From the NCBI RefSeq assembly GCF_002443255.2, contig NW_019211454.1, forward strand, positions 5,737,858 to 5,801,857: 64,000 nt of DNA, read 5' to 3'. Under the pieces are notes generated by a model. That model searched no databases, had not been told where the DNA came from, and saw only the letters and a list, made by a program, of their open reading frames with translations. Position numbers and translations under genes: made by a program. Origin of the DNA: Varroa destructor. Taxonomy: Eukaryota > Arthropoda > Arachnida > Mesostigmata > Varroidae. Positions 47,971 to 61,199 of this stretch are shown piece by piece. Numbering within the stretch: the stretch's first letter is position 1; each line of letters starts with the position of its first letter.

Positions 47971-48210
47971 TTAAGGATGGTTTTCGATCTTCCATATTTT
48001 TATAGAGCAGTCCCATGTGGCTGAATGCCTCCTCCACCATTTTTTACGCTGATAAAAATTAAACTTGCGACATTTGGGCACATTTGTACCGATTAGCCGT
48101 GTATATGGGCCTAATCTATGAAAGTGGAACGGAAGACCTCCCACAGGTACGGCTAACGTGGCCACTTCAGTCGAGCGTCCAACAGTAAACCGTTGTAGGG
48201 GGCAATCAAA
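47971..48210 (-). CDS. Candidate terminal exon, unknown
   Basis: The block is entered at a good acceptor with a strong pyrimidine tract (CCCCGTCTTCTCAG, exon start 48210) in phase 0. The frame stays open for 79 codons to a stop at 47971-47973. It encodes FDCPLQRFTVGRSTEVATLA, then VPVGGLPFHFHRLGPYTRL and a basic end with RKKWWRRHSATWDCSIKIWK. The last part loosely resembles the end of a WD40 blade, but no second blade is present. No partner exon or polyadenylation signal was located. Confidence 0.25.
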   Translation of the reverse strand, partial: FDCPLQRFTVGRSTEVATLAVPVGGLPFHFHRLGPYTRLIGTNVPKCRKFNFYQRKKWWRRHSATWDCSIKIWKIENHP

Positions 48211-49979
48211 CTGAGAAGACGGGGCGGTGAAGTCATCAAACCCGATCACAGGCAATAGAATCACACATAAAACGGTGCACTACGGCTGAGTTTATCTGAC
48301 GTACATGTAACACAATCCGGTTAAAACGGCACAGTATGGGTCAAAAGAAGAAATCTTTGAATTATAGGGCGGGTATGGTTTTAGGAGGTAATACATGCGT
48401 CCATCTGCCAAAATTAGAGAAGCTCAAATCCCTCAAACTGTACTTTAAAACTATATCGTCAATCTCCGTGCAACGTCTCTACAAGAACGTCCAATCAGTG
48501 ACACCTGCTTTCAACATAATGCTTGCTTCCTAGGGTATCCACTGAAGAACTACGTTTATCTTTCTATTACGCATTTCAACTAACTGGGCTTAATATAATG
48601 ATAACACTCTAAACGAAAGTCAATCGCATATAATTGGAATAAAACAGAAAGTCTTCGTGCCGCTTTGAAGGAAACGACATGATCCTACACTGCTGTGAGG
48701 TAGCATCTCTGATTATAATGTCAGTGAAAGGTTGAATGGACTTGGATCGGTTCATATCCATATCCTTTACCATTGAGGTTTCGTATTGTAGTCAAACGAC
48801 GTACAAACAACATAAATATTAACTGTTTTTATAAACAGATTCTATGCGAAAATATTCTGTTGGGTCTCGTGTGCGAACTGTTCGATAAATAATTACTTAA
48901 TCTTATTATAATGTTGGATCAGTTTGAAGTCTTTAAAAATGGCTGCGTTTTCACCGTTTATCTTATTCTATAGTTTTCCTGACGTACGGGTTCCGTGTTT
49001 CAAATGGATATCTATAACCGCAACGTCTGACGAATGGAGTGACCAGTCCCTTTCGAAGTTCGCACCGCTTTAAGGAAAGGACGCCGCTTGTGCTTATGTT
49101 ATCATTGTCCAGATTTTACTGAATCGTGTTCGTCTTTGGCTAAGCGACGCAGTGTAGCAGATGTTGCAACTGAAATGGTTTTTCGGGTTATATACAGCTG
49201 AGGGTTGTTATTCATCGAATATTGCGAGTTTCGAGTCCTGATGGCCTTTCCGCCTGTGACCACCCGGACGCGGTTCTTTAAACTCGATGTGTGATACATG
49301 TAGAGGATGAGCTTTCTACACTTACTTTTGTTTTTTTCAATGTGTTCACATATATTGTTTTTATGCGACATGGGTACACGTTCGAGTGCTTTAATTTTTT
49401 AAGGTGGCGAAAATTTTTCTTCACCGTTTTTACATTACTGTTATTAAATACGCTTATCAATTTCAAAGTATTACGTTCAGCTGTGGCCCCTGTTGTGTTA
49501 ATGGCGAAGCCTGCCGGGTTCAGAGATAGTGTTGCGGATGCCTGCGCGATAATTAGCCAAGACCGCAGCTCGAATTATGTCTCTGAGCATTGCGTCGTGG
49601 TGGAGCCATTTAAAGGCCCTTCTAAGGAACACTGCATAAATGAAGTTGCCTGAAAGATAATAAATGTTGTAATCTTGGGCCGAGATATGCTAATTACTAA
49701 ACGTGTGCTTAGGCTCGGAAGATGTGTACAAAATATGAATATTATTTCATCCGAAACAATGCATGTCAATCAAATAACCTCTGATTGATAGAATTTTTGT
49801 TTTATAAGTTCGTATCTCTTAGTATCTGTCTTCTTTTTTATTCATTTAGCGTATTCTGCTAATTGTATTTTTCATTTATAAGCGCAGTCTAGCAAAATTG
49901 CCGCCTGAATCGCATTTACTAGGCTTCGCATTCCAGTCAACTATTTCATTCACGTCAAATCTAACTCCTGCTGTCTTCA
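48211..49979. other. Spacer
   Basis: Several frames of 60-120 codons (48336-48533, 49291-49653 plus; 49371-49102 minus) are not distinguishable from chance. The last 180 bases of the 49291 frame, after a TTCAG near 49480, are the most exon-like. Confidence 0.3.
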
Positions 49980-51720
49980 GTCACGGCGGCCGTTTACGTG
50001 CTTGACTTCACATCGCCTAACCCTCGGAGGTTGTCCAGAGTCCCTTTGTTGATAGCTCGACTTGTTCAGTGCTCGCTCGTGGCTGCCCATGTCGGCGTGG
50101 TGCGTGCAGCGGTCGTTGCGGCACAGAACCGATCTGAGATTTGCCAGCGGGAAAACTTACACCCAGCAATACCCTATAAGCCTTCTTTTCTCTATTCGCG
50201 GGATCCGCAACTGGGTCGCCATGCCGGCGAAGTGCCGTTTCAAGACAGCGGAGATCAGCAAATGCATGAGGTTAGTTGCTAATTGGCAGTGCGGCTACGG
50301 ATGCTGAGACAAACTTCCTTGCTGGGTCGTCCGTGCTGCTAAATCTATTCATATCACACGGCGTGTGCGCGCGGCCAGTGTGGCGATTCAGGGTTCACTT
50401 CTTCCAACTAGAACGGAGCAGTTGTTGCCGGTTTCGCCAAAACGCACTCCCAGGCGCCATCGTAAATTATGACGTTTATTGGATGACAACGCTGTTGGCG
50501 GACGCGAAAAAGCGACGCCCAAATGCGACGCAATGACTGAAAGCGCGGGGACATCCCACAGCGGGAATAGTCTAAAGGCGGTCGCAGCAATAGCGGCAGG
50601 CTGGAGTGCAGTACGAAATATGAAATGGATCTACCATACTCACACCCAATTCCAAAGTCTGTGTCTTGTAAGGACCCTGTGGCGAAAAGGATAAGTTTGC
50701 GGTCTGTGGAGCACAGCCCGGCGTCAGCTTAAAGCTCGAACAGCTACAGGCTAACCAACGAGAAGATGATGTCACGAGGAAATCAAGAACATTCTCGATA
50801 AGTATGGAGGCAGACGCTACATTCGCTTGTCGTTTCCTGGTTGGATCAACCCTAACCCACTTCAAGTCGGCTCGTGTAATCCATTTGGCTACTGAAAGAA
50901 AGAGAACGACTCAGGGCAGAAGTGCGCGATCGACTAAAAAAAAAAAACAGGACGAGCCCGGAGTTGAAAACCGAGTGAGGCCGTGGAATGAGGAAATATG
51001 GTAGTCATATGAGTCGAGCGATAGCTGAGGGATACAAAAAAAGACATGTAAAAAAAGTGGCAAATAGACGACTAAAAGTTGTTTGGGGGCATGCGAAAAG
51101 TGAAACTTCAGATGAGATGGTACGGTGCAGGGTGGAACGAATCTTGAAATTGAATCAGGCGGGCCGGCTAGGCATCATTGTCGACGTAGATTTAGGGGGA
51201 GACAAAAGGGGAACCGGGAGTGAGACACAGCTTTACGGGTCTTCTCCTCTTTTCTTGTTTTGCCTCACGAAAATCGAATTGTGCGCAAAGAAATGCATAA
51301 ATAAGACTTGAGACAGGACTTGTAACGGGGTGAATGTGGGTGGCAGCTGCCGCAATGGAAGATCGAACGAGAAGCCAATGCGAATCCATTTTCGTGTTTT
51401 TTGTGGATACCGTTTAAGAAAAAAAAGAAAAAAACAAGACCATAATGTTGATAAAACGCTCGCTTACACATCTAGCGAGACCTCAAAGAACTTTCGAACA
51501 TACTTTTTAATCTGCCCTAGATCGGCCATGGGCGTCCACGTACTTAATGCGGAATCAAGGCCTGGTCAAATGCCGTTCAAGAGACACCGACAAAAAATGT
51601 GTGTGGGTCTGAAAAAACGAAAAAAGTCGCCAGAGTCCTGGCAAACGGGACGAGAAAATATCGCAGAGAAGCAAAACGAGCGATAACCGACGTTGCTTGA
51701 TTGGGCCTGAATCGTTGCTT
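49980..51720. other. Largest GC-elevated island, many overlapping frames
   Basis: About 1.7 kb with clearly raised GC in its first half and purine-rich (A/G) plus-strand bias in its second half (about 50,760-51,700). Plus-strand frames follow one another in different phases (49998-50282, 50479-50694, 50804-51004, 50988-51311, 51330-51686). The stretch 50804-51311 is almost continuously open if one shift is allowed, and it encodes a Lys/Arg-rich chain. I could not find a set of introns that joins them or any domain. It may be a long 5' UTR/promoter region, a decayed gene, or an unrecognised element. Confidence 0.3.
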
Positions 51721-54180
51721 CGTATATCTATGGAAGAGTAGCAGAATGAGTTTTTCAGCTGCGACATGCTATTGATGAATTGTGTGCCGGATACGAAGGT
51801 TTTCAGAGTAGTTAATCGAAAGCGAAATCGGCACTGATCGAAAGCGGGAAAGACAACATAGTTAATAACATAAGAGATTTGTTTGATTTACGTTGATCAA
51901 CGAAGAGGACTATTGCACTGTCCAGGAGAACGGCCTCTAAAACAAACTTACAATTGCAATTGCTGAGTGATAGCATCAACGTTGGTTTTGTAAATGTAGA
52001 ATTTACTGCAATTATCAAGACCACTAACATTTCTATGGAAACACCCATTACCCCAGACACTACAGATATTCCAAAAGATAATTCGATATTCTGGTAAAGT
52101 TATATAGCATGGAGTATAACTAAAACAGTTCAACCTAGGAGAATCATTCGCAGACGTAAGGCTCTTATATAGTAAAATAAGGCCTACCTCATCAAGTGCT
52201 CAAATAGCCATTGTCAGAATACGCATCAGTGTTATTGAGGCATTTTTTTTTCTACGTTGTGTCAGCAAAATCTAATAGGAATCTGACATTGGAACCTGCA
52301 CAACGCGATATTACGTATGAAGGTTTTCTCTTCTGATGAATCCTTTCACACTGTTAGAACAATAGGAAGAAGAGATGAGCTCGGCTATTGAAAACCCATT
52401 GCTTCAGATGGACTACAAATTTTATATCTAACTAGTCAATTGTTTTGGTCATCTATAAAATATACTGTTATTATTACCGTGTTCAAAGAACTAGATCTTT
52501 AGGCTCATTTCGTCAAGGAACTAGGATAATTTAAATTCAACTTTTAACAAATGAGTTATTTTAATGCAAACGTGAAAATTGAACTATTTATGTGTCTAGT
52601 TTTTTCGTAGCCTGTCGGCGTGGTCTTAATGACGCGTATCAATACTAATGGGAAACGCGTAAGCTAAGTACGACTACTCTGGAGTATCTACTTTTTAGGT
52701 AAGAATGCAGTTATAAATAACTTTGTGTTACTTGGAAATATGGAAGACTGGCTGGCCACATTTATGAGGAAGCAATTTCATGCTTCAACCATGTATACTG
52801 GTTTCAGAGTGAGAAACAAGCCACACGTCTTGCGGTGACTCTTACGTATGCATTATATTGTTATTGTGCCTTACGGTTCATTTTTCGAGACATAACAGAG
52901 TGGCCTTTTCGTAATTGTTCTGCTCAGAGTAAACCGAGTTTCAGGTCACTTATGTTTCAGATTTGTAGGGAGAACAGTCACAATGAGAGCTAAAATCAAG
53001 CGTCGGATCCGCGTTGAAAGCCAATACGTACACCTTGTACTCGGTACAAATATAGAGTAATCAGAGCTTCGTTCGAGGCTATGATTGCTGATAGAGAAGT
53101 GATACGAGCGAGATTGAGGATTCACCAATAGACTTGAGATAGATAGTACTTTTGGCGAGCAAGAAGCTATGCCGCTTCGACGAATGGCTTTATTAGTGGT
53201 TCATCTTCATGATCAAACGGAACGGCACATCTTATAGCAACACGTGGGACTATTCAGAACGGCCCCTGCATTGTAACGGGGACATTATTAACGTCTCAGA
53301 CTTTCTACGTTATTTGAAATAAGCTGTTGACCTGAACGCCAAATTTTCACTGGCAGACAAGCCACATCTGCATGAAATCAAGAAGCCATTCTTAGGGATT
53401 CAACGTATTTCCATTATCGTCGAAAATAGATCAAACGTAGCGCCGGTTCGGCATTTTTTTCATGCCCATCGCTGTCTTTTCGAGCGACTTTCATTGTTAA
53501 ACAACTCAAATCATCATGATTTTATTCGATAAAAGATAAAAGAGAATTACTTGTCACTTCTGTAGAACTTTAGCGGATTATGACTCAGCTTGATGCTTTG
53601 CGGGAACGAATCTATATATAGCTAAGAACTATAATAAGAAGAATATAAGAACTAGACAGTTGAATATAATTAAACACAGTTAAATATAGGTATTTCGTTA
53701 CAAGCAAGATATAAGGGTACTTGGACAAGCATGTCCTTATGAACGAAAATCATTAAACTGATTTAAAGTGACCGCAGTTTACAACTGTTATTTTCGTGTA
53801 TGATTTTCTATATCTGCTTTTAGCTAAACACATAGAAAAAGTTATGTATACCGAGAAAAACCTGGGTAGAACCAGCAGCGTTATCGAGCGAATGAGATAA
53901 AACAAGAGACTCTATGGACTAATCGTACGATTCAATAGCGTACCTTAGACGGCCGAATTTTTTTTTACTAATTAGATAAAGGAACTTAACGTGTGGCATA
54001 ATGCAAGTGCATAACGTGTCCTAATAGATAGCGTGATAATTTTGCCCACATTAAAACGGAAAAACTACACTCCTATCGAAACATCCTAAGGCAGTTTTTT
54101 TATAGCTCTTCTTGCATTCAGGTGCCTCTGCTCATTAATGTATTATCCAAACGTCTGATCATTTGAGCCGTTCATGCGTG
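51721..54180. other. Gene-free stretch
   Basis: A/T-rich spacer. Minus-strand frames near 52060-51812 and 53128-52946 are unsupported. Confidence 0.35.
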
Positions 54181-54195
54181 TATATATATATATAT
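54181..54195. repeat. Short (TA)n run
   Basis: Seven and a half TA units. Confidence 0.9.
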
Positions 54196-54879
54196 GTGGA
54201 ATCTGCGTAAATAAAGTTTCGTTCAAATTAAAATTATACAATTGTGTAACTTATATCTAAGTTTAGGTGCGCGCATGTATTGAATGTAGAGACTGAAATA
54301 AGAGAAGTCTAATACGTTTAATCAAGAATCCTAGGCACTCTGATAAGGCATGTGTAGAACGGATCTTCTTTTTCTCAAAGCGAATATACGAAATGGTTTC
54401 CTTAGCGTTTACCCTGGTCGGCTTAAAATAATTCGATTACCAGACGTGTGGGTAGCCCACCCCTGAACTCGGTCTTTCCGCAAAGGTTTTCCGCAAATAA
54501 GTCAGCGGTAAGCAGCGAACAATACGAGTTGACAAACTGATGAGTACCATACGATATTGAACTCTTGCGTTTGGTAGAAACCTGATTTAATCTTGGAGCG
54601 TTTTTCGACTCAACGAAAAAAAATGGCTCCATGCACGCACGTACGAGACTCAAGCTAGGCTTTAAAATAAAAGGTAACGCCGCACTGAACTTTTATAGCT
54701 ACAAAGCAGGAAGGAATATTAAAGCTCGGCATTGTTTGGCCTAGTGCATACAAAAAGTCTTGTTCAGATTTCCTATAGCTATTGTAACTAGTCTCCACTG
54801 CTTTAGGCCGCGGGTCCATACGGCCCGATAGAAGCCTCCGCAAGCCGCCTTTTGAGTTTCACAGAGGCTTGTGATTTTA
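54196..54879. other. Spacer
   Basis: Two short minus frames (54653-54423, 54843-54655) lack support. Confidence 0.3.
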
Positions 54880-55450
54880 GTACGCCACAGTAAGCATCAT
54901 CCTAGTTCCCGCCGATGTTGTCGTTGTTGGACACTCTGACAGACAGGCACGGCGAGTCTGAACTCCCCCAGCTGCCACTGCGACTTCCCTGGTTTGATGC
55001 CATTTTCCACCACGTTTCGTTCCTATAGGACCCTTTGCGTCCGTCCAGCGCAGCCAGGCACCTCGCCATCCAATCTCATTCCTAAGGATCCTGCGAAAGG
55101 GCCAATCGGCTTCCTTAAGTGTCATCTTGACCTTGAGAACTTCTTCGACAAAAGAGTTTTGACAAGCTCATTTGGAGCTTATGCTAATCTCCCGGCAGAG
55201 AGCGCTCGATGGAGGTGCTTGTAGGAGCCGCCGAAGGAAGTGGCGGCGACAAATGGAAATGTTTGCTTGCTGACTGGCTAACTCGCTACCCAGGACCGAC
55301 TGAAACTGACGGCGTGTTACAGACAAAAGAAATCTGCGTGGAAAGTGCGCTGAAGAGAGAAAAAGATAGATGCGATGAGGCTTCGTCTCACACGGTATCA
55401 GACAGCGAAACAGGAAAAAGATGATTTCGAGAAGCTGGTCTGTTCAGGCC
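54880..55450. other. GC-elevated island
   Basis: Raised GC with frames open on both strands (55125-54877 minus; 54994-55224 and 55209-55424 plus). The plus frames overlap by 16 bases in different phases, and the second ends in a charged helix-like stretch (ALKREKDRCDEASS). No splice evidence or domain; possibly promoter/5' UTR DNA. Confidence 0.3.
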
Positions 55451-56079
55451 TTGTTTACAGTAGTGAGAACACAACGGATGATAGAAAATGTTATTCGAAC
55501 TAGAAATTAATCCGAGGCCTCAGCCAATTTGATCTGAGACCTTCGTTGAGCTGTAATATAGGATGCGGGATGTGGTCGCGAAAAATGGTCCAGTGTATTA
55601 TCGAAATTGACGCTCTTAATGATGTATTTTTGTACTAATCTATATAATCGATTAAACGTGTAATACACACATTAATTAAATGAAGGTTTTATTCTACAGT
55701 TCAATGAAGGGTTCGTATGTGTATACACTCACTGTGTGGCCTGTCTTAGTACACGCATAGCAGCACATGTACGGTTACGGACTGAGATCTGCAAACCAGT
55801 GTTACGGGTTACACATTCGTACACTGCACATCTTTGCCCGTTTCACAGTGTTTGCCTTTTTTTCATATTGATTTTACCACGAATACCAGCAGAACACACA
55901 AGACTCATCATTACCTTTGCCCGATTCAAATTTTTCTTCTTCGCACACACCTTTATCGAATACGAGTTATGGCAGTTACTCAACCTCTCAGTGTATTAGT
56001 TTACTAAAACTAATTAATTAAAGTTAATTTGTTTATTTAAACAACAAACATACACTTCGACTCAGTACTATTCCTTTTC
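55451..56079. other. Spacer
   Basis: The frame at 55736-55999 is unsupported; T-rich stretches dominate. Confidence 0.3.
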
Positions 56080-56960
56080 CCCTGCTTGTATAACAGACGT
56101 CCTCCACGCACATACATTCTTGGGGGCTCAAACTGTTATGTTTTCTCGACAGCAGATGACAGGGGCGCTACTGCACGGCGGACTGGTTTGCAGTCCTGGA
56201 CGGCTACATGGCAGCCAGAGAGCAGTCGAGAACTAACGAACACTTAGCTGTACGCTGGCCTACCCAGACTAATGCATTCGCATCTTTACGTTGTTATTGC
56301 CGTTGCTGGTGTCGCTGATGTCACCAACTCGGTTTCCGTAATACTCGGATCCCAAATGCCCCAACAGTCTTTCTTCTATGTTGGCGTAGAGAAAGCTGGC
56401 AGCTTGCTACCAGCCTTATATTGGCCTCGAGGTGTCACGGCAAGGCGAAGGAGCCCTGTCAACGCTGGAGCAGCCGTTGGCTAGTTTAGTAGAAAGCTTG
56501 CCATAGCTGTTTCCAGGGGCCCAGTAACCTTCAACCCAGTCCAGCCCAGCTGGAGTGATGCCGCCGCGTGGGAATCGACAGCATTTAGACTCCCCGTACG
56601 TAAACAACCGCACGCACACATCCACGCGACTACGACAGCGCGAACAAATAGAATGTTCTTTCAGGGAGACGCCATCCAAACCCTCTGCGCCCGTGTTCTA
56701 TACGATTTGCAGAAAACATTTTGCCTTTGCATGGCCAAGAGGATGAGTTAAGGGGAGTTAACACGGCTAGTGAACGGCGGCTGAGGGCGTGCCCCAGAGC
56801 GAGGGAGGGAGGGAGGGAGGCAGGCGAAGAACAGAGCCGCTGCGGATCCTTGCAAACAAGGAGAGCCTCAAAAAAGTGACAGCAGAGTGACTCGCGCCCG
56901 TCTGAACGGAAAGGCTACTGGCTGAACCCATGAGACCAGTACTGTCTGCCGACTAAAACA
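56080..56960. other. GC-elevated island
   Basis: GC-rich, with open frames on both strands (56272-56484 and 56555-56746 plus; 56679-56416 minus) and a purine-rich right part carrying the GAGG repeat. Opposing open frames point to base composition rather than coding. Confidence 0.3.
56801..56824. repeat. (GAGG)n microsatellite
   Basis: Five GAGG units followed by CAGG, inside a GC-rich island. Confidence 0.9.
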
Positions 56961-58154
56961 GTTTAAGTGCCTCATAGTTGGCCTCCGTTGCTAAATAGAA
57001 GCGCATGTCGTGGGAGCGCTGCTGACTTGAGAAGCAGCGAACTCTATGAAGAACGCTTTTGTAGGGTATCCCTGCTTGCATCGACAGTTCTTCTGTATGA
57101 GCACCTATGACTGCTGTTCTGTCGTAAAAATGTTTTACTCCTTTAACGACGCAGTATTCGACCATTGGTAGACATACCAATGCACTACTACGTTTCAAGA
57201 GAAGTCAAGTAAGGAACTTGCGTAAAAACATACAGCTGAATTCGTTTCTTAACGTTATTTTCGTGACCCTAGTTTCGAACCGGAAGAGAACGGCGCCTTG
57301 CTACTCTGAGAGGTGTGGCATGAGGAAATTCTACCTACTTATTGTCATGGAGAGATCCCATGACACCTGAAACGTTTTCTGCTTAGGTGACAGTGAGCAA
57401 GAAGCTCCAGGCGAGCTGTTAAAATATCGTCTTAGCAACTGGGTTTTCATTTGCTTAAATTTATTTGATAGACCTTGACGAAGCAAGGGCGGGCTCATGT
57501 TTTGATAATTCTGGAAGGAGACTGTGGGGGGTGTAATTGGTTAATTTGGTTTTTTTTTTCGGATTAGCATTTGTATAAGCCAGTGTAAAAAATTACGGGA
57601 TTGTTGAAATTTAAGGAGATGACGAACTTGGTCCGTCGTTTTGTTTATAAAAAACTATCATACTATTATTTTTAGGGATTTTGCACGTCACCTCATAAAT
57701 GGGAAGGTCGTGATGACTCAAGATTTGCATAGGCGTTTAGAACATATATATGAACATGTATATATAGTGTACACACATTTTATAAATATAATCAAGAATG
57801 TCAGTGATGTGCGGCGATCGGTAGTCGAGTCTTGACATAACCCGTACACGTACATCGTTGAAACAGACAACGTCGTACATTTATTAGGACGTCCAACGTA
57901 CCAATTAGTAAACAACGGAAATCTTAATTTTCAAAAATTTCTTTGAACGCCATATTCAACACTTTAGTATAGATGAGAAGAATTGCTTTTATCAAATAAA
58001 AACAACCTGGCATCTGCTATATAACTGTTACATCTGGATGCCTCTTCCCGTCATGTTGCTTTTTCTAGTCGAGAACACGCGACAAAGCGCGTCGTCTCGC
58101 TGAAGTTTCTGTAAGAATATTTTTCTACTAATCCTGTTGTAATTTGTAGGCCAC
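56961..58154. other. Spacer
   Basis: Frames at 57198-56953 (minus) and 57641-57835 (plus) are unsupported. The right part is A/T-rich. Confidence 0.3.
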
Positions 58155-58168
58155 CGTTGACGTCAACG
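58155..58168. promoter_or_regulatory. 14-bp palindrome containing a full CRE
   Basis: CGTTGACGTCAACG is a perfect palindrome around TGACGTCA, the consensus site for CREB/ATF bZIP dimers. No nearby gene start is recognised, so the regulatory role is a guess. Confidence 0.3.
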
Positions 58169-58434
58169 TCTCATATGCCCGATTCCTTTAGCTTAAATTT
58201 GACTTTTAAGACATTTGCAGTTTGGCAAGAAATAGTTTTCTCGATCTTCCGCAGGCCTTTCTGTAACTAGTTTTTGTTTTTACTATGACAATATATATAT
58301 ATACAGCTTCGTATAAACAGTTTCCACCTCTCTGCGAACTCTGGACGTCAGATGCGATTTGCTATCTTGCGTATATAATTTCAGTGAGGATTTAGCTACT
58401 TTCCTTAGAAATAAATCTCTCTCGTTAATTCGAC

Positions 58435-58449
58435 ATCATCATCATCATC
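58435..58449. repeat. (ATC)5 microsatellite
   Basis: Five ATC units. Confidence 0.9.
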
Positions 58450-60640
58450 GCCGTAGCGAAGTGCCATGTTGATCGGAATAATACGGTCCTTCTGTGTTAT
58501 TCTGCCGTGTGTTATACGGCCCTTTTGCTATTAGGACAGACTAAATGTCTACTCTCCACATGGTGTCAGTATAGAAACGTCAAGACCAACGAGCACTAAT
58601 CGTATAACAAACCTGCCTCTAACACTATTTTAATTGATCTTTGTGTAGTTCTGTCGTACTGGTAACACACGGAGGGTAAGTGACGTACGAAACCATTAAG
58701 CATTTCACTTGAAAGAAGATCTATGCCGGCAATGTACTAAGTAAATAGACTTCCAACCTCTCTATTTGTGAACTGTGTACTACGTGAAAGAACCTAAAAT
58801 CGATATCAGACTAGGACTGATCCGCCTTAGGGGTAGAAGCTCGTAAGTGAGCTGCGAGGAAGTGCGAATGTCAACGGACCCCTATATTTTCTATTCTTCT
58901 TAGCGTCGCAATAGCTTAAAATTCAAATACACGATTTCGCCGGCCACAAGGACATTTGGACAGAAGGACGAATTATTGGCTTCGATAATTTCTAAGTATG
59001 TTTCCAACCAATAATCACTTTATTTATTTATCTATTAAGATCTTGTGGCCAAAGTACTTTAACAACATTACGAAAGAATAATGTAGAAATTTTATTGACT
59101 TAACGAAAAGCACGAAATGCGTACGAAACAGCCGCCACAACGCGCCAGTCGCTTACGAACACGCATTTTTATTAGTATTAGAGTACTCAGTCGAACGATC
59201 TTGTTTGCCGCCAGTAGCACAGCCTAGCACGATGACCTCGATATTTTTCCTTTAAGCACTTTAGTAATGACGAGCTTTTCTGGCCTGCGCATAAATCTCC
59301 GTTTTTTTTTTTATTTAATTTTAAATTGCGTTTCAGTGGCCTAGATTTCTCTAAAGTAAGTGTCACTACCATTCATATTGGCAGATATAACTGAACGGCA
59401 AAACAAAAACAAAGAGAAGATAGTAAGCGATATGTGTGAGATGTTCGAGGCAAACAATGATGAGATGTTTCATGTTAGAACAAACAAGAAAAACAATTTT
59501 TTTGACGACAATGGATAGCGTGGTGTCGAGAGATGCCATAAAGCATCCGAGTTTCATCAGATATTTAAGGAGCTCTTTATGAAAAAGACGAAATTAGAGG
59601 AAGGGTGGTGTGGCTTGAAAATATGATACACTTTGCTGAAACATGACTGATTTCATTGCAAATGGAGGTTCAAGTAGACTGTGGAATCAGTATGGACACT
59701 CAAAGGGAGCTGGAATATTTAATATGTTCGTCGTATATGGAAAGCAGTTACCTATCATTCATTGGTTGTGAGCCTGTGTAAATAGCAATGCGTTTATGTG
59801 ATAAACACCTACTGTAAAAAAAGCATAGCGGCATTTATATTTATAGCTTGCATATTTAGAAATGCCATAAACTATTAAAAACAAAATACACCATAGAATC
59901 GATAAAAACAGAAAAGAGTACAGAACCTTGTAGAGTAAAACTAGCTTTTTTAGTAAACTTGTCACTGAAATGATTTTACTAAAATGAAAATAGCCATACA
60001 ATGCTAAGCTGGTCTGAAAATTAGGCTGCAATTGAGTGTACTTAAGTGTACTGTGTACTACTATATACGTGCGTACCAGTAACTCTCTAAACGCTTAGCT
60101 TTTATTTATACTAAGCATTTTTTTGGCACACTTTCTGTAGCCAATAGCTGGCCGTAGACGCTCAAAACTGATGATGACGATGAAAGAAAGTTTTTCTTGC
60201 CCAGCAAGGACTTAGTACGTCGCCAAATTTCACTGATTCTCTATGTTCATTTTTTCCCATTTTTTTTTTACCTATATCACCGAAACTTCCAGCGTCGCAG
60301 TCAATAGGCCTATCTCGTACAGAGTTCTTGGATGACCTGCAGCACAGTACAAAAAATAGTAAAAATAATAGTTCAAACGGCATAAGTCGAGGTTTGTCTG
60401 CTGATCGCTACCGCACTCCATGACCTGAATGAAAATCAAGTGGGCCAAGTGAGACTTGAAAAGAACCAAGCACCAAGCAAAGGGGAAGCATGCAATGCCT
60501 TTATTGCACCTACTACCGGGCCTGGAGCCTGAGAAAAGCGATCGCGGAAAGAAAGTATTAGGCAGAAATAAAGAGAAAATCAGCGTTTAGGCAATACTTA
60601 CAATAATGCTCTATCTGAAATTTAAGCCAGAGACGCCGTC
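58450..60640. other. A/T-rich spacer
   Basis: Minus-strand frames at 59372-59187, 59557-59366, 60031-59759 and 60383-60162 are short, low-complexity hydrophobic or basic, and unsupported. Confidence 0.35.
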
Positions 60641-61018
60641 ACCGTCGTTTTGACCCCCCACCCAAATGCTGATCGATCTTTTCCTGCTTCGTCAACTCGT
60701 GGTTGTACTCGTGGTCAAACTACATGGTTTTGGATGCGCTGGACGTCCCTATTGAGCTACTATAGTTTTTTGCGTGGCTCGTGGAGTGCTCGCATTGCCA
60801 TCCCTTGCTGGAATCATCTCCGATTTACCCGCAAAGTAATGAGTACTGTTGGTAGCTTCCGTTCAGTTGGGATTGGATTCGACGTTTTGTACCAACGAAT
60901 TCTCTCACAAGCCGAAAGAGTTACATTTTTATGTCTCAAGTTTAGGCAAGGTCAAGAGCCCACCTTCATTGCAGACGAAAAAATCTTATTCGCAGATGCG
61001 CGATGCGTTTCTGAATAA
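60641..61018 (+). CDS. 122-codon ORF, unknown, weak
   Basis: A plus-strand frame running from 60650 to a TAA at 61016-61018, in a locally GC-richer block. It encodes HPNADRSFPASSTRGCTRG, then aromatic-rich TTWFWMRWTSLL, and ends ADARCVSE. No domain, splice site pair or start context supports it, and a frame of this length is expected once or more by chance in the window. Confidence 0.15.
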   Translation, partial: TVVLTPHPNADRSFPASSTRGCTRGQTTWFWMRWTSLLSYYSFLRGSWSARIAIPCWNHLRFTRKVMSTVGSFRSVGIGFDVLYQRILSQAERVTFLCLKFRQGQEPTFIADEKILFADARCVSE

Positions 61019-61199
61019 CATACTATGATATATTTAGCAATGCGCAACAGTTAAAATAGGCGTTCCAGTCGGTATAAGACAAACAGAATAGTTTTTGTGG
61101 TCCGTACTTACTAACATGACATCATCATAACAACGGGCAATAAGCAGAAAGGTCACCAACATACTCACAGCACAATTCGTCCATCGTTGTCGTTTTGTT
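61019..61199. other. Spacer
   Basis: Nothing recognised. Confidence 0.3.

Noticed and set aside
49291..49653. 120-codon ORF with hydrophobic N-terminal half
   Set aside because: The hydrophobic part comes from T-rich spacer. At most the last 180 bases could be an exon, and evidence is insufficient for a separate call.
56755..56800. rRNA-like phrase AGTGAACGGCGGCTGAGG
   Set aside because: It resembles a short large-subunit rRNA motif only over a few bases; neither flank continues as rRNA.
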